From: Flavobacterium foetidum
GTDB lineage: Bacteria > Bacteroidota > Bacteroidia > Flavobacteriales > Flavobacteriaceae
Assembly (NCBI RefSeq): GCF_004634245.1
Contig: NZ_SJTF01000021.1
Coordinates: 1-58,084, forward strand
DNA: 58,084 bases
Direction: 5' to 3'
Shown here: one piece after another, positions 43,164 to 50,692 of the stretch
How the letters are laid out: every line of letters begins with the position of its first letter
How positions within the stretch are numbered: the first letter of the stretch is position 1
Notes under the pieces: generated by a model
Database searches by the model: none
What the model was told of the DNA's origin: nothing
Seen by the model: the letters and a program-made list of their open reading frames with translations, nothing else
Made by a program: the position numbers and the translations under genes

Positions 43164-44126
43164 ATGAGCATAAAAATTCTTCATATCGACAGTAATAATC
43201 CGATTTTATGGAATCAATTGGAGGAAGCGGGTTTCGAGAATCACGCCGATTTCAAATCTTCTAAGGAAGAGATAGAATCAAAAATCCAAGACTATAATGG
43301 CATCGTAATTCGTAGTCGTTTCAAGATCGATAAGGGATTTCTAGAAAAGGCAACAAAGTTGCAATTTATTGCAAGAGTTGGAGCGGGTTTGGAAAGTATT
43401 GATTGTGAGTACGCAGAGTCGAAAGGAATTCATCTTATTGCTGCTCCAGAAGGTAATCGCAACGCTGTTGCAGAACATTCGCTTGGCGTTATTTTGTCTC
43501 TTTTCAATAACCTGAATAAGGCTGATGCCGAAGTCAAGTCTGGTCAGTGGAATCGCGAAAGCAATCGCGGGCATGAGCTCGATGGTAAAACGGTCGGAAT
43601 TATTGGGTATGGAAATATGGGAAAAGCTTTCGCTAAAAAATTGAGAGGCTTTGATACAGAGGTTTTGTGTTACGATATTTTGCAGCATGTTGGAGATGAA
43701 AATGCTAGACAAGTTTCGATAGATGAATTACGTGAAAAAACAGATGTTTTAAGCCTTCACCTTCCTTGGACACCGCAAACAGACAAAATGGTCGACAGCA
43801 ATTTTATAAATGCGTTTAAAAAGCCAATTTGGATTATCAATACTTCTCGCGGCAAAAACATAGTTACAGCTGATTTAGTCGAAGCCATGAAACAAAAAAA
43901 AGTACTAGGCGCAGGTTTGGATGTTTTGGAGTATGAGAAACTTTCGTTTGAAACGCTTTTTCAAGATAAAAACACGCCAGAAGCTTTTCAATATCTTCTA
44001 GAAGCTCAAAATGTTTTACTTACTCCCCACATCGCAGGCTGGACTTTCGAAAGCCACGAGCGTCTTGCTCAGGTTATAGTGGATAAGATTAAAAACGTTT
44101 ATTTAGATTTAATTAATAATTTTTAG
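43164..44126 (+). CDS. D-2-hydroxyacid dehydrogenase (phosphoglycerate dehydrogenase-like)
   Basis: A 320-aa NAD-dependent dehydrogenase. The Rossmann signature is GIIGYGNMGKAFAKKL (about 143-158). The catalytic Arg/Glu/His set appears in IINTSRGKNI, LDVLEYEK and LTPHIAGWTFE. It lacks the ACT regulatory domain of classical SerA, so substrate assignment (3-phosphoglycerate or another 2-hydroxyacid) is open; the fold call is secure. Confidence 0.88.
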   Translation: MSIKILHIDSNNPILWNQLEEAGFENHADFKSSKEEIESKIQDYNGIVIRSRFKIDKGFLEKATKLQFIARVGAGLESIDCEYAESKGIHLIAAPEGNRNAVAEHSLGVILSLFNNLNKADAEVKSGQWNRESNRGHELDGKTVGIIGYGNMGKAFAKKLRGFDTEVLCYDILQHVGDENARQVSIDELREKTDVLSLHLPWTPQTDKMVDSNFINAFKKPIWIINTSRGKNIVTADLVEAMKQKKVLGAGLDVLEYEKLSFETLFQDKNTPEAFQYLLEAQNVLLTPHIAGWTFESHERLAQVIVDKIKNVYLDLINNF

Positions 44127-44265
44127 AATTAGGTTCTGTTTTTTGGATGAAGTACAATTTAGTTTGAAATAACAAGCTTTTTCTTCAAAAAATAGTTGGG
44201 CATCTAGTTTTTGATCTAATTTTTTTTTAATATTGTTCACGAATTTTAACAAAATTTTAAAAAAA

Positions 44266-44295
44266 GGAGAGGCTGAAAATCCCAAAAGAGTAGGC
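44266..44295 (+). promoter_or_regulatory. DUF805-type leader RNA motif, copy 1
   Basis: A 30-nt sequence GGAG-N4-YGAAAATCC-N-AAGAGTAGG, 21 nt upstream of the DUF805 start codon. It folds by eye as an H-type pseudoknot: GGA (44266-44268) with TCC (44280-44282), and GCT (44272-44274) with GGC (44293-44295). The same motif precedes two further genes in the cluster. No TAnnTTTG box is visible before it; a TTG (44233-44235) and AAATTTTAA (44252-44260) occur instead. Confidence 0.75.
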
Positions 44296-44316
44296 ATAAT
44301 TTAACTAATGTAAACT

Positions 44317-44742
44317 ATGGTCGAATATTACAAAAAGGTTGTTTTTGAAAACTATGCAAATTTTAAAGGTCGTGCACGCCGAAGCGAATACTGGTATTTT
44401 ATCCTTGCGCAGTTTGTGATAATGATTTCAATTTTTATTGTTGCGGCAATAATTGGAGCTGTTTTAGGTGATGTATTATCGGGGGTATTGATAGGTAATT
44501 TTGCATATATGCTTTATTGTTTGGCAACTATTTTACCTGCATTGGGTGTTGTGGTCAGAAGGTTGCATGATGTGGGCAAAAGCGGCTGGTTTTATTTCAT
44601 ATCGCTTATTCCTTTTATTGGCGGAATCTGGCTTTTGGTTTTACTGGTTACAGACGGCGATTATGGATCGAATCAATACGGTCATGATCCAAAAAATATC
44701 GCTGATGAAATTAAGGAAATCGGAAACGCCGAATTACATTAA
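44317..44742 (+). CDS. DUF805 membrane protein
   Basis: A 141-aa membrane protein with four predicted helices. The DUF805 blocks are FKGRARRSEYWYF near the start, VRRLHDVGKSGWF in the middle and DGDYGSNQYGHDP at the end. The function is unknown; such proteins cluster with TM2 and DUF4234 genes in Bacteroidota. A leader RNA motif lies 21 nt upstream, and the TM2 gene follows 20 bp after the stop, so they are an operon. Confidence 0.9.
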   Translation: MVEYYKKVVFENYANFKGRARRSEYWYFILAQFVIMISIFIVAAIIGAVLGDVLSGVLIGNFAYMLYCLATILPALGVVVRRLHDVGKSGWFYFISLIPFIGGIWLLVLLVTDGDYGSNQYGHDPKNIADEIKEIGNAELH

Positions 44743-44762
44743 TTTATAAAAAAATAAAAATC

Positions 44763-45038
44763 ATGGAAAATACTAAAACAGAAAACTGGAACAGTCCTCA
44801 GAACTATCGTGAGGAAAATAAGAAAGTTGTAGCTGGAATTTTAGCGATCCTTTTAGGATATCTTGGCATTCATAAATTTTATCTGGGTTATACCAAAGAA
44901 GGAGTCATTCAGCTTGTTTTGGGTTTGCTTTTTGGTATCGGTGGGATTATCGGGCTCATAGAAGGCATAATTTACTTAACCAAATCAGACGAAGATTTTT
45001 ATAATACATATCAGAGAAATCATAGAGGCTGGTTTTAA
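44763..45038 (+). CDS. TM2 domain membrane protein
   Basis: A 91-aa protein. A short charged N-terminus (NREENKKVV-like) leads into a TM2 domain: AGILAILLGYLGIHKFYLGY as the first helix and turn, then VLGLLFGIGGIIGLIEGI as the second helix. It lies 20 bp after the DUF805 gene and probably shares its transcript. Function unknown. Confidence 0.9.
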   Translation: MENTKTENWNSPQNYREENKKVVAGILAILLGYLGIHKFYLGYTKEGVIQLVLGLLFGIGGIIGLIEGIIYLTKSDEDFYNTYQRNHRGWF

Positions 45039-45063
45039 TAGCATTCTGATTCTTTAAATTTAA

Positions 45064-45094
45064 GGAGAGACCGAAAATCCTGAAAAGAGTAGGT
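45064..45094 (+). promoter_or_regulatory. DUF805-type leader RNA motif, copy 2
   Basis: Second copy, 27 nt before the DUF4234 start. Stem 1 is GGA (45064-45066) with TCC (45078-45080), again 11 nt apart. Stem 2 is ACC (45070-45072) with GGT (45092-45094); relative to copy 1, the first base pair changes from G-C to A-U, a compensating change. Confidence 0.75.
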
Positions 45095-45121
45095 AATTAA
45101 CATAATCATCAAAATAATAAA

Positions 45122-45490
45122 ATGGAATTAAAAGAAACATCTAATAATCCGATACCAGAATTTAAAGTTGATCCAGTAATGGTTTTGCTTTTTAGTTTTT
45201 TAACCTGCGGATTGTATCTGATTTACTGGAACATTAAAGTTTCAGAAGTTTTTAACGCAGTTGCAGGAAGAGAAGTAATCTCGCAGCCAATTGCGATTTT
45301 TGCAGGATGTTGTATGCCTGTAAATATTTACTTTTACTATTTGGCAGGAAAAGAAGCTTTGCCTGAAGTGTACAGAAGAACAGGAGAGCTTCAAAAAGAC
45401 CAGTCAGTTTTATTAATCGTTTTAGGTTTCTTTTTCCCAATGGCAGCCGCTATGATCGTTCAGGGTGATATCAACAGACTTTACAAATAA
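45122..45490 (+). CDS. DUF4234 membrane protein
   Basis: A 122-aa membrane protein matching DUF4234, with FLTCGLYLIYWNIKVSEVFN, YYLAGKEALPEVYRR and a C-terminal hydrophobic stretch VLGFFFPMAAAMIVQGDINR. Three or four helices. It has its own leader RNA motif. The downstream DUF2752 gene begins inside its last 26 bp. Function unknown. Confidence 0.88.
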   Translation: MELKETSNNPIPEFKVDPVMVLLFSFLTCGLYLIYWNIKVSEVFNAVAGREVISQPIAIFAGCCMPVNIYFYYLAGKEALPEVYRRTGELQKDQSVLLIVLGFFFPMAAAMIVQGDINRLYK

Positions 45491-45929
45491 TAAACGAACA
45501 ACACGTAAAATTTACGGAATTATCGGTGCGTTAATCACACTGATAGTTCCGTTTTTTTTAATGCTCGACAATCACGACCATCATTTAGAAACCGATCAGT
45601 CTTTGTGTCCTTTCAAAATGGTGACCGGTTTTCCGTGTCCGGGTTGTGGCATTACCAAGTCACTGGTCTACTTTTACGAAGGCGACCTATACAAATCTTT
45701 GAGTTATCATATTTTGGGACCTTTCGTAATACTATTCTGCGCAACTACAATTGTTGTGCTTATTACTGAATTAATCACCAAAAAAGAATATTTTACCAAA
45801 CTCATGTTTAACAGAAAACTAGCCTACAAACTAGCTTATTTTCTAGCTTTTTATCACGTGGTCCGATTAGTGCTTTTTGTGAAGAATAATTCATTTGATG
45901 ACATACTCCACCAATCAATCTGGTTCTAG
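45465..45929 (+). CDS. DUF2752 membrane protein
   Basis: A 154-aa protein with the DUF2752 signature CPFKMVTGFPCPGCGITKS (three cysteines) between hydrophobic helices; three or four helices in all. No suitable ATG is available before residue 33, so the GTG at 45465, which overlaps the DUF4234 gene by 26 bp, is taken as start and implies translational coupling. The cysteine motif may bind a metal, but the family's function is unknown. A terminator follows. Confidence 0.85.
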   Translation: MISTDFTNNKRTTRKIYGIIGALITLIVPFFLMLDNHDHHLETDQSLCPFKMVTGFPCPGCGITKSLVYFYEGDLYKSLSYHILGPFVILFCATTIVVLITELITKKEYFTKLMFNRKLAYKLAYFLAFYHVVRLVLFVKNNSFDDILHQSIWF

Positions 45930-45936
45930 ATAAATA

Positions 45937-45968
45937 AAATCCTATTCGGCTGAACAGGATTTTTTTTT
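45937..45968 (+). terminator. Rho-independent terminator of the DUF805-DUF2752 unit
   Basis: Stem AAAATCCTaTTC / GAAcAGGATTTT with a GGCT loop and one mismatch, followed by a run of T, just after the DUF2752 stop. Confidence 0.8.
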
Positions 45969-46093
45969 GGCTCATTTTTTTTTGATTTCAATTGTATTAA
46001 AATGTCTTTTTCTGTTATAAAAACGTCGTTTAGGGATTTTTTTTGGTTTTTAAACGTCGTAATGTTGCCTTTTTTAAGATAAATTTTAAAAAA

Positions 46094-46122
46094 GGAGTAA
46101 CTGAAAATCCTTAAGAGTAGGA
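46094..46122 (+). promoter_or_regulatory. DUF805-type leader RNA motif, copy 3
   Basis: Third copy, 25 nt before the second DUF805 start. Stem 1 GGA (46094-46096) with TCC (46108-46110), again exactly 11 nt apart, and extendable by AA-TT. Stem 2 is weaker here (CT at 46101-46102 with GG at 46120-46121). A TTG (46065-46067) and AAATTTTAAA (46081-46090) precede it, as at copy 1. Confidence 0.72.
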
Positions 46123-46147
46123 AATAAAATTAAAAGACTAAATTATT

Positions 46148-46486
46148 ATGATTGAAATGTACAAAAAAGTAGTTTTTGAAAACTATCTAAATTTTAAAGG
46201 AAGAGCTAGAAGACAAGAGTATTGGATGTTTTTCTTAGTTAACCTTATTATTGCTGTGGTATTAGGTTTTGTAACAGCATTGATTTCGCCAAAATTAGCC
46301 ATAATTGGCAATATTTATTCTCTTGCTACACTGCTTCCGGGACTTGGTGTTGCAGTTAGAAGAATGCACGATATAAATAAAGAATGGTGGTATATTTTGA
46401 TTCCGCTTTACAATATTTATTTGCTGACGATTGAAGGAGATAAAGGACCAAACCAATATGGAGCAGATCCTAAAATTAATTCATAA
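46148..46486 (+). CDS. DUF805 membrane protein, second copy
   Basis: A 112-aa paralogue of the DUF805 protein at 44317, with the same blocks (FKGRARRQEYWMFF, VRRMHDINKEWWY, EGDKGPNQYGADP) but a shorter helix hairpin. It is separated from the first cluster by a terminator and carries its own copy of the leader motif, so it is a separate unit under the same probable control. Confidence 0.9.
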   Translation: MIEMYKKVVFENYLNFKGRARRQEYWMFFLVNLIIAVVLGFVTALISPKLAIIGNIYSLATLLPGLGVAVRRMHDINKEWWYILIPLYNIYLLTIEGDKGPNQYGADPKINS

Positions 46487-46505
46487 TTAATGCTTTATAA
46501 ATCAA

Positions 46506-46541
46506 AAATCCCATTCATTTTACATTTTATGAATGGGATTT
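46506..46541. terminator. Bidirectional Rho-independent terminator
   Basis: A perfect 13-bp stem (AAATCCCATTCAT / ATGAATGGGATTT) with a 10-nt loop between the convergent DUF805 and OlsF-like genes. Confidence 0.9.
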
Positions 46542-46560
46542 GTTATTTATGATACTTTAA

Positions 46561-48363
46561 TTAGTCTTCTTTCTCAGATAATTTCTTTTCCAATTCAATC
46601 TGAAATTCTTCGATAACAGGTTTCATTGTGCTTTCTGGGATATCTGCAATTCGAATGTACATTAAACCGTCGATAGCATTATTGAAAAGCGGATCAACGT
46701 TAAAAGCAACTACACGTGCATTTTGTTTGATGTATTTTTTGATTAAAACTGGCAGACGTAAATTCCCAGGTTCCAGTTCGTCAATAATTTTATCGAATTT
46801 ATTCAAATCAGATTCGGCTTCATCAAAAATAAAATCCTTGTCAGCGTCTTTCAGTTTGACTTTATATGCTTTTTTCGGATGAATGTATTGTGCAATATAC
46901 GGATCGTAATAGTTTGATTTCATGAACTCAATCATTAACGATTTAGAGAAATCAGAAAACTGATTACTGATGCTTACTCCTCCAACCAAATATTTGTGTT
47001 CAGGATGACGCAAGGTGGTATGAATAATTCCTTTCCACAACAAAAACAAAGGCATTGGTTTTTGCTGATATTCACGAGTAATAAAAGCACGTCCCATTTC
47101 GATTGATTTATGCATCATGTCATGAAGTTCTGGCTCAAATCTAAAAAGATCGGTCAGATAAAAACCTTCAATTCCGTATTTCGGATAAATCTCAGAACCT
47201 AATCCCATGCGGTAGGCTCCCGCAATTTTTTTGGTTTCATCATCCCATAAAAACATATGGTGATAATATTGATCGTATTGGTCTAAGTCGATAGATTCAT
47301 TAGTTCCCTCACCAACCTCGCGGAAAGTGATTTCGCGTAGGCGACCAATTTCGTGCAGAATATTGGGAATCGATTTGGCGTCGGCAAAAAAGACCTCATA
47401 GTTTTTGCTTTGTAAAAAACGAGAATCATTGTCTCTTAGTGCCTGAACTTCATCGATCATTTTGGATTCGTTGGCAGGCGTTACGATTTTTTTAGGCGCT
47501 TTTGGTATTTTAAGACTAGCAGTGTCAATCAGTTTGGTGTCTTTTTCAAACGGATTGGCAAGCATATAGGTTTTCTTTCTTAAAAATTCTGAATATTCTT
47601 CAAAAGATTCTATTTCATCTTGTTCGCTTACAGAAATTGGTTTTCCAATACGAACCTTGATTACACGGTCTTTCTGTGTTAAAAGCTCTGAAGGAAGTTT
47701 TGCAGTTCTTAAAGTATCGTCAATTTTAGAAAGCCAATAGAACAATTTACTGTTTTTGGCGTGAAAGTAAATCGGTACAACGGGAACTTTTGCTTTACGA
47801 ATCAGTTTGATTGCTCCTTCTTCCCAAGGTCTGTCTACTACAAGTTTTCCGTCTTTATAGGTTGAAACTTCTCCAGCAGGAAAAATCCCAAGCGGTTTCC
47901 CGTCGCTTAAGTGGCGTAAGGTTTCCTTGATGCCGATCACGCTAGATTTTGCATCCTTATGATTTTCAAAAGGATTTACTGGCATGATGTATTTTTTCAT
48001 TGGAACAATTCTATGCAATAAGAAGTTGGCAATGATTTTGAAATTCGGCTCTCTTTCAAGCATTAATTTCAACAATAAAATTCCGTCTATTCCTCCAAGT
48101 GGATGATTGGAAATGGTAATATAAGCACCGTCTTTTGGCAGTCGTTTCAAATCTTCTTCTGGGATTTCAAACTTAATTTCCATTTCGTCCAAAATTCCGT
48201 TCAAAAAAGCAAGATCTTCTAGATGTTTATTACGATCGTAAATTTTATTAAGGGTAGAGATCTTAAGAACCTTCATAAGAATCCAGCCAGAAAAGGTACC
48301 GAAAACTCCGTACTTTTCAACATTTATTGCCTTTGCAACTTCTTTCGCGGTAACTAAACCCAT
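46561..48363 (-). CDS. olsF: Bifunctional acyltransferase OlsF-like (ornithine lipid synthesis)
   Basis: A 600-aa two-domain enzyme. The N-terminal half (about 60-270) is a PlsC-type acyltransferase with YITISNHPLGGIDG (the His/Asp box) and GIFPAGEVSTYK. The C-terminal half (about 310-540) is a GNAT-related OlsB-type N-acyltransferase region with LREITFREVGEG, KIAGAYRMGLG and PLFLLWKGI. This fusion matches OlsF, reported in Serratia and Flavobacterium johnsoniae, which makes ornithine lipids by two consecutive acylations. It is cytosolic and membrane-associated. A -7 box lies 29 bases upstream. The amino-acid headgroup is inferred from homology. Confidence 0.85.
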   Translation of the reverse strand: MGLVTAKEVAKAINVEKYGVFGTFSGWILMKVLKISTLNKIYDRNKHLEDLAFLNGILDEMEIKFEIPEEDLKRLPKDGAYITISNHPLGGIDGILLLKLMLEREPNFKIIANFLLHRIVPMKKYIMPVNPFENHKDAKSSVIGIKETLRHLSDGKPLGIFPAGEVSTYKDGKLVVDRPWEEGAIKLIRKAKVPVVPIYFHAKNSKLFYWLSKIDDTLRTAKLPSELLTQKDRVIKVRIGKPISVSEQDEIESFEEYSEFLRKKTYMLANPFEKDTKLIDTASLKIPKAPKKIVTPANESKMIDEVQALRDNDSRFLQSKNYEVFFADAKSIPNILHEIGRLREITFREVGEGTNESIDLDQYDQYYHHMFLWDDETKKIAGAYRMGLGSEIYPKYGIEGFYLTDLFRFEPELHDMMHKSIEMGRAFITREYQQKPMPLFLLWKGIIHTTLRHPEHKYLVGGVSISNQFSDFSKSLMIEFMKSNYYDPYIAQYIHPKKAYKVKLKDADKDFIFDEAESDLNKFDKIIDELEPGNLRLPVLIKKYIKQNARVVAFNVDPLFNNAIDGLMYIRIADIPESTMKPVIEEFQIELEKKLSEKED

Positions 48364-48392
48364 GTACTATTTTTATTTATTCGAACAGCGAA

Positions 48393-48400
48393 CAAAGATA
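48393..48400 (-). promoter_or_regulatory. -7 promoter box TATCTTTG
   Basis: Exact TAnnTTTG match, 29 bases before the OlsF-like start; divergent to the xth promoter. Confidence 0.5.
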
Positions 48401-48452
48401 ACAAAAAAGTCTACTTTTCATTGTTTCCAAGATAAACTTTGCACTTTTTTAT

Positions 48453-48460
48453 TACATTTG
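48453..48460 (+). promoter_or_regulatory. -7 promoter box TACATTTG
   Basis: Exact TAnnTTTG match, 22 bases before the xth start codon. Confidence 0.5.
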
Positions 48461-48482
48461 AAATCCTAAAAAAAAATCTCTA

Positions 48483-49244
48483 ATGAAAATTATTTCTTAT
48501 AATGTTAACGGAATTCGTGCGGCCATAAACAAAGGATTTATCGAATGGTTGCAGCAAGCAAATCCTGATGTAATCTGTCTTCAGGAAATAAAAGCAACTC
48601 AGGATCAAATTCCTGTAGATGATATTACGGCTGCGGGCTATCCGTTTCAATATTATTATCCAGCAACAAAAAAAGGATATAGTGGCGTAGCCATTCTATC
48701 TAAGACAAAACCAAACAATATAGTTTACGGAACTGGAATTCATCATATGGATTTTGAGGGGCGAAACCTGCGTGCCGATTTTGATGATTTCTCGGTAATG
48801 AGTTTGTATCTCCCGTCTGGAACCAACATTGAAAGACTGGATCATAAGTTTATGTTTATGGATGATTTTCAAACTTATATCGATGAATTAAAAACTACGA
48901 TTCCGAACTTGATTATCTGCGGTGATTACAACATTTGCCACGAAGCAATCGATATTCACGATCCGGTTCGCAATAAAACGGTTTCCGGATTTCTTCCGGC
49001 AGAACGTGCTTGGCTTGATGCTTTTATGAAATCTGGTTTTATTGATAGTTTCCGTCATTTTAACAAAGAGCCTCATCATTATTCGTGGTGGAGTTACCGT
49101 GCAGGAGCAAGAGGAAATAACAAAGGTTGGAGAATCGATTACAATCTGGTGAGTAATTCTTTAGAAAACAGATTAAAACGTGCGGTAATTCTTCCAGACG
49201 CTATGCATTCTGATCATTGCCCGATTTTAGTAGAAATAGAGTAA
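48483..49244 (+). CDS. xth: Exodeoxyribonuclease III (AP endonuclease)
   Basis: A 253-aa Mg2+-dependent exonuclease/AP endonuclease of the EEP fold that cuts abasic sites in base excision repair. Motifs are complete: SYNVNGIRAA, CLQEIKATQDQ (Glu), LIICGDYNICHEAIDIHDP (Asp/Asn), RIDYNLVS and the final HSDHCPI (Asp-His). Single-gene unit. Confidence 0.95.
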   Translation: MKIISYNVNGIRAAINKGFIEWLQQANPDVICLQEIKATQDQIPVDDITAAGYPFQYYYPATKKGYSGVAILSKTKPNNIVYGTGIHHMDFEGRNLRADFDDFSVMSLYLPSGTNIERLDHKFMFMDDFQTYIDELKTTIPNLIICGDYNICHEAIDIHDPVRNKTVSGFLPAERAWLDAFMKSGFIDSFRHFNKEPHHYSWWSYRAGARGNNKGWRIDYNLVSNSLENRLKRAVILPDAMHSDHCPILVEIE

Positions 49245-49380
49245 ACTTTGGTATTGTTCTTGTAAAGTAAAATGTGATTTAAAAAAGTCAAGTTTTGAAT
49301 AAAAATTTCCAAATGTGGAATTTGAATTTTTTAAAAAAGATCTAGAATTAATAAACGCCCCAAAAATAAACCAAGTAAAA

Positions 49381-50325
49381 ATGATTAAAAAAGCCTCCAT
49401 CGGATTAGTAGTTTTAGCTTTGTCTGCAACTTCTTGCGTATCCAAAAAGATTTACAATGATCTTGAAAACAAGTATTCAGATCTAAAAAAAGAAAACCGT
49501 TCTATCGCTGACGAAAATGCTGATTTGAAAAAAGCTAAAAATCAGTTAGAATTAGACCGTGATAAATTGACGAAAGATTTGGCCAGCACAAAAGATGATT
49601 TGGCAAAACAAAAGGCTGATCTTGCTGCTGAGCAGAAAAAATACAAAGTATTGCAAGATTCTTATAATGCATTAGAGAAAAACAGCAACGATGCATTAGA
49701 AAAAAACTTGGCTAAAAACCGTGAATTGCTAGCACAGTTAGAAGCAAAAGGTAAAGCGCTTGCAGACGAACAAGCTCGTTTGGACAAAACGGCAAATCGT
49801 CTGAAAGAATTAGAAGATATGATTGCGGCTAAAGAAGAAGCAATGCGTAAACTGAAAGAAACTTTATCTAAAGCATTAACAGGTTTTGAAGGTAAAGGTT
49901 TAACAGTTGAACATAAAAACGGAAAAGTATATGTTTCTATGGAAAATAAATTACTTTTTAATTCAGGAAGCTGGGCTGTAGGAGCAGAAGGAAGAAAAGC
50001 AGTCGTAGAACTTGGAAAAGTTTTGGGTGACAATCCTGATCTTTCTGTTTTGATTGAAGGACATACAGATGATGATCCGTATGCTGGTTCTGGACCAATT
50101 GCAAACAACTGGGATTTATCGACTAAAAGAGCAACTGCAATCGTAGCGATTTTGAGCGAGAACCCAAAAATCAACAAACAAAAATTAACTGCAGCGGGAC
50201 GTAGCGAATTTTCTCCTTTAGCGAGCAACGCAACTCCAGAAGGAAAAGCGAAAAACAGAAGAATCGAAATCATCCTTACTCCAAGATTGGATGAAATTGC
50301 GGAGATGCTTAATAGCATTAACTAA
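49381..50325 (+). CDS. OmpA-family peptidoglycan-binding lipoprotein
   Basis: A 314-aa lipoprotein (lipobox ALSATSC, Cys19). A long central coiled coil (about 30-170; repeated LKKAKNQLELDRDKLTKDLA-type heptads) links the lipid anchor to a C-terminal OmpA domain (about 185-314) with VLIEGHTDDDPYAGSG, NWDLSTKRATAIVAIL and KAKNRRIEIIL. The start at 49381 is chosen, because the upstream in-frame ATG (49315) would bury the signal peptide. It tethers the outer membrane to the cell wall in the style of Pal, but with a coiled-coil spacer. Its terminator lies at about 50357-50389. Confidence 0.92.
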   Translation: MIKKASIGLVVLALSATSCVSKKIYNDLENKYSDLKKENRSIADENADLKKAKNQLELDRDKLTKDLASTKDDLAKQKADLAAEQKKYKVLQDSYNALEKNSNDALEKNLAKNRELLAQLEAKGKALADEQARLDKTANRLKELEDMIAAKEEAMRKLKETLSKALTGFEGKGLTVEHKNGKVYVSMENKLLFNSGSWAVGAEGRKAVVELGKVLGDNPDLSVLIEGHTDDDPYAGSGPIANNWDLSTKRATAIVAILSENPKINKQKLTAAGRSEFSPLASNATPEGKAKNRRIEIILTPRLDEIAEMLNSIN

Positions 50326-50692
50326 AGTTTCAAAGATACAAAGATACAAAGTGACAAAGGCTCAAAGGTTTTTACTTTTGAGCCTTTTTGCTTTCCTGCA
50401 AGGTTTTCAAAACCTTGTAGGTTTAAACTCTTTAAAGAGACTAAGATACTAAGCTACTAAGATTTTAAAAAAGGGTTCAAATTTTACTTTGGACCCTTTT
50501 TGCTTTCCTGCAAGGTTTCCAAAACCTTGTAGGTATAAGTTCGTTTGTAACAATAGAAACACCTACTAGGTTTTGGAAACCTTGCAGGAGAGATCGAAAA
50601 AATCTTGTACTTTTTTTAACCTTTTTCAAATCCAGATTTGAAAAATCCCTTTGTAACTTTGCCTCTTTGCAACTTTGAACCTTAAAGAAAAA
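50326..50692. repeat. Duplicated hairpin-palindrome region
   Basis: A 367-bp gap with no gene. It contains an 8-bp-periodic CAAAGNNN tract (50334-50362), a terminator-like hairpin (AAGGCTCAAA / TTTGAGCCTT near 50357-50389), a 29-bp palindrome at 50394-50422, a second degenerate hairpin (near 50470-50500), a second palindrome at 50506-50534 offset by 112 bp from the first, and an inverted third copy at 50561-50589. A CTTTGNNN tract and a -7 box precede the aldo/keto reductase. Confidence 0.88.
50654..50661 (+). promoter_or_regulatory. -7 promoter box TAACTTTG
   Basis: Exact TAnnTTTG match, 31 bases before the aldo/keto reductase start. It lies inside an 8-bp-periodic CTTTGNNN tract. Confidence 0.45.
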
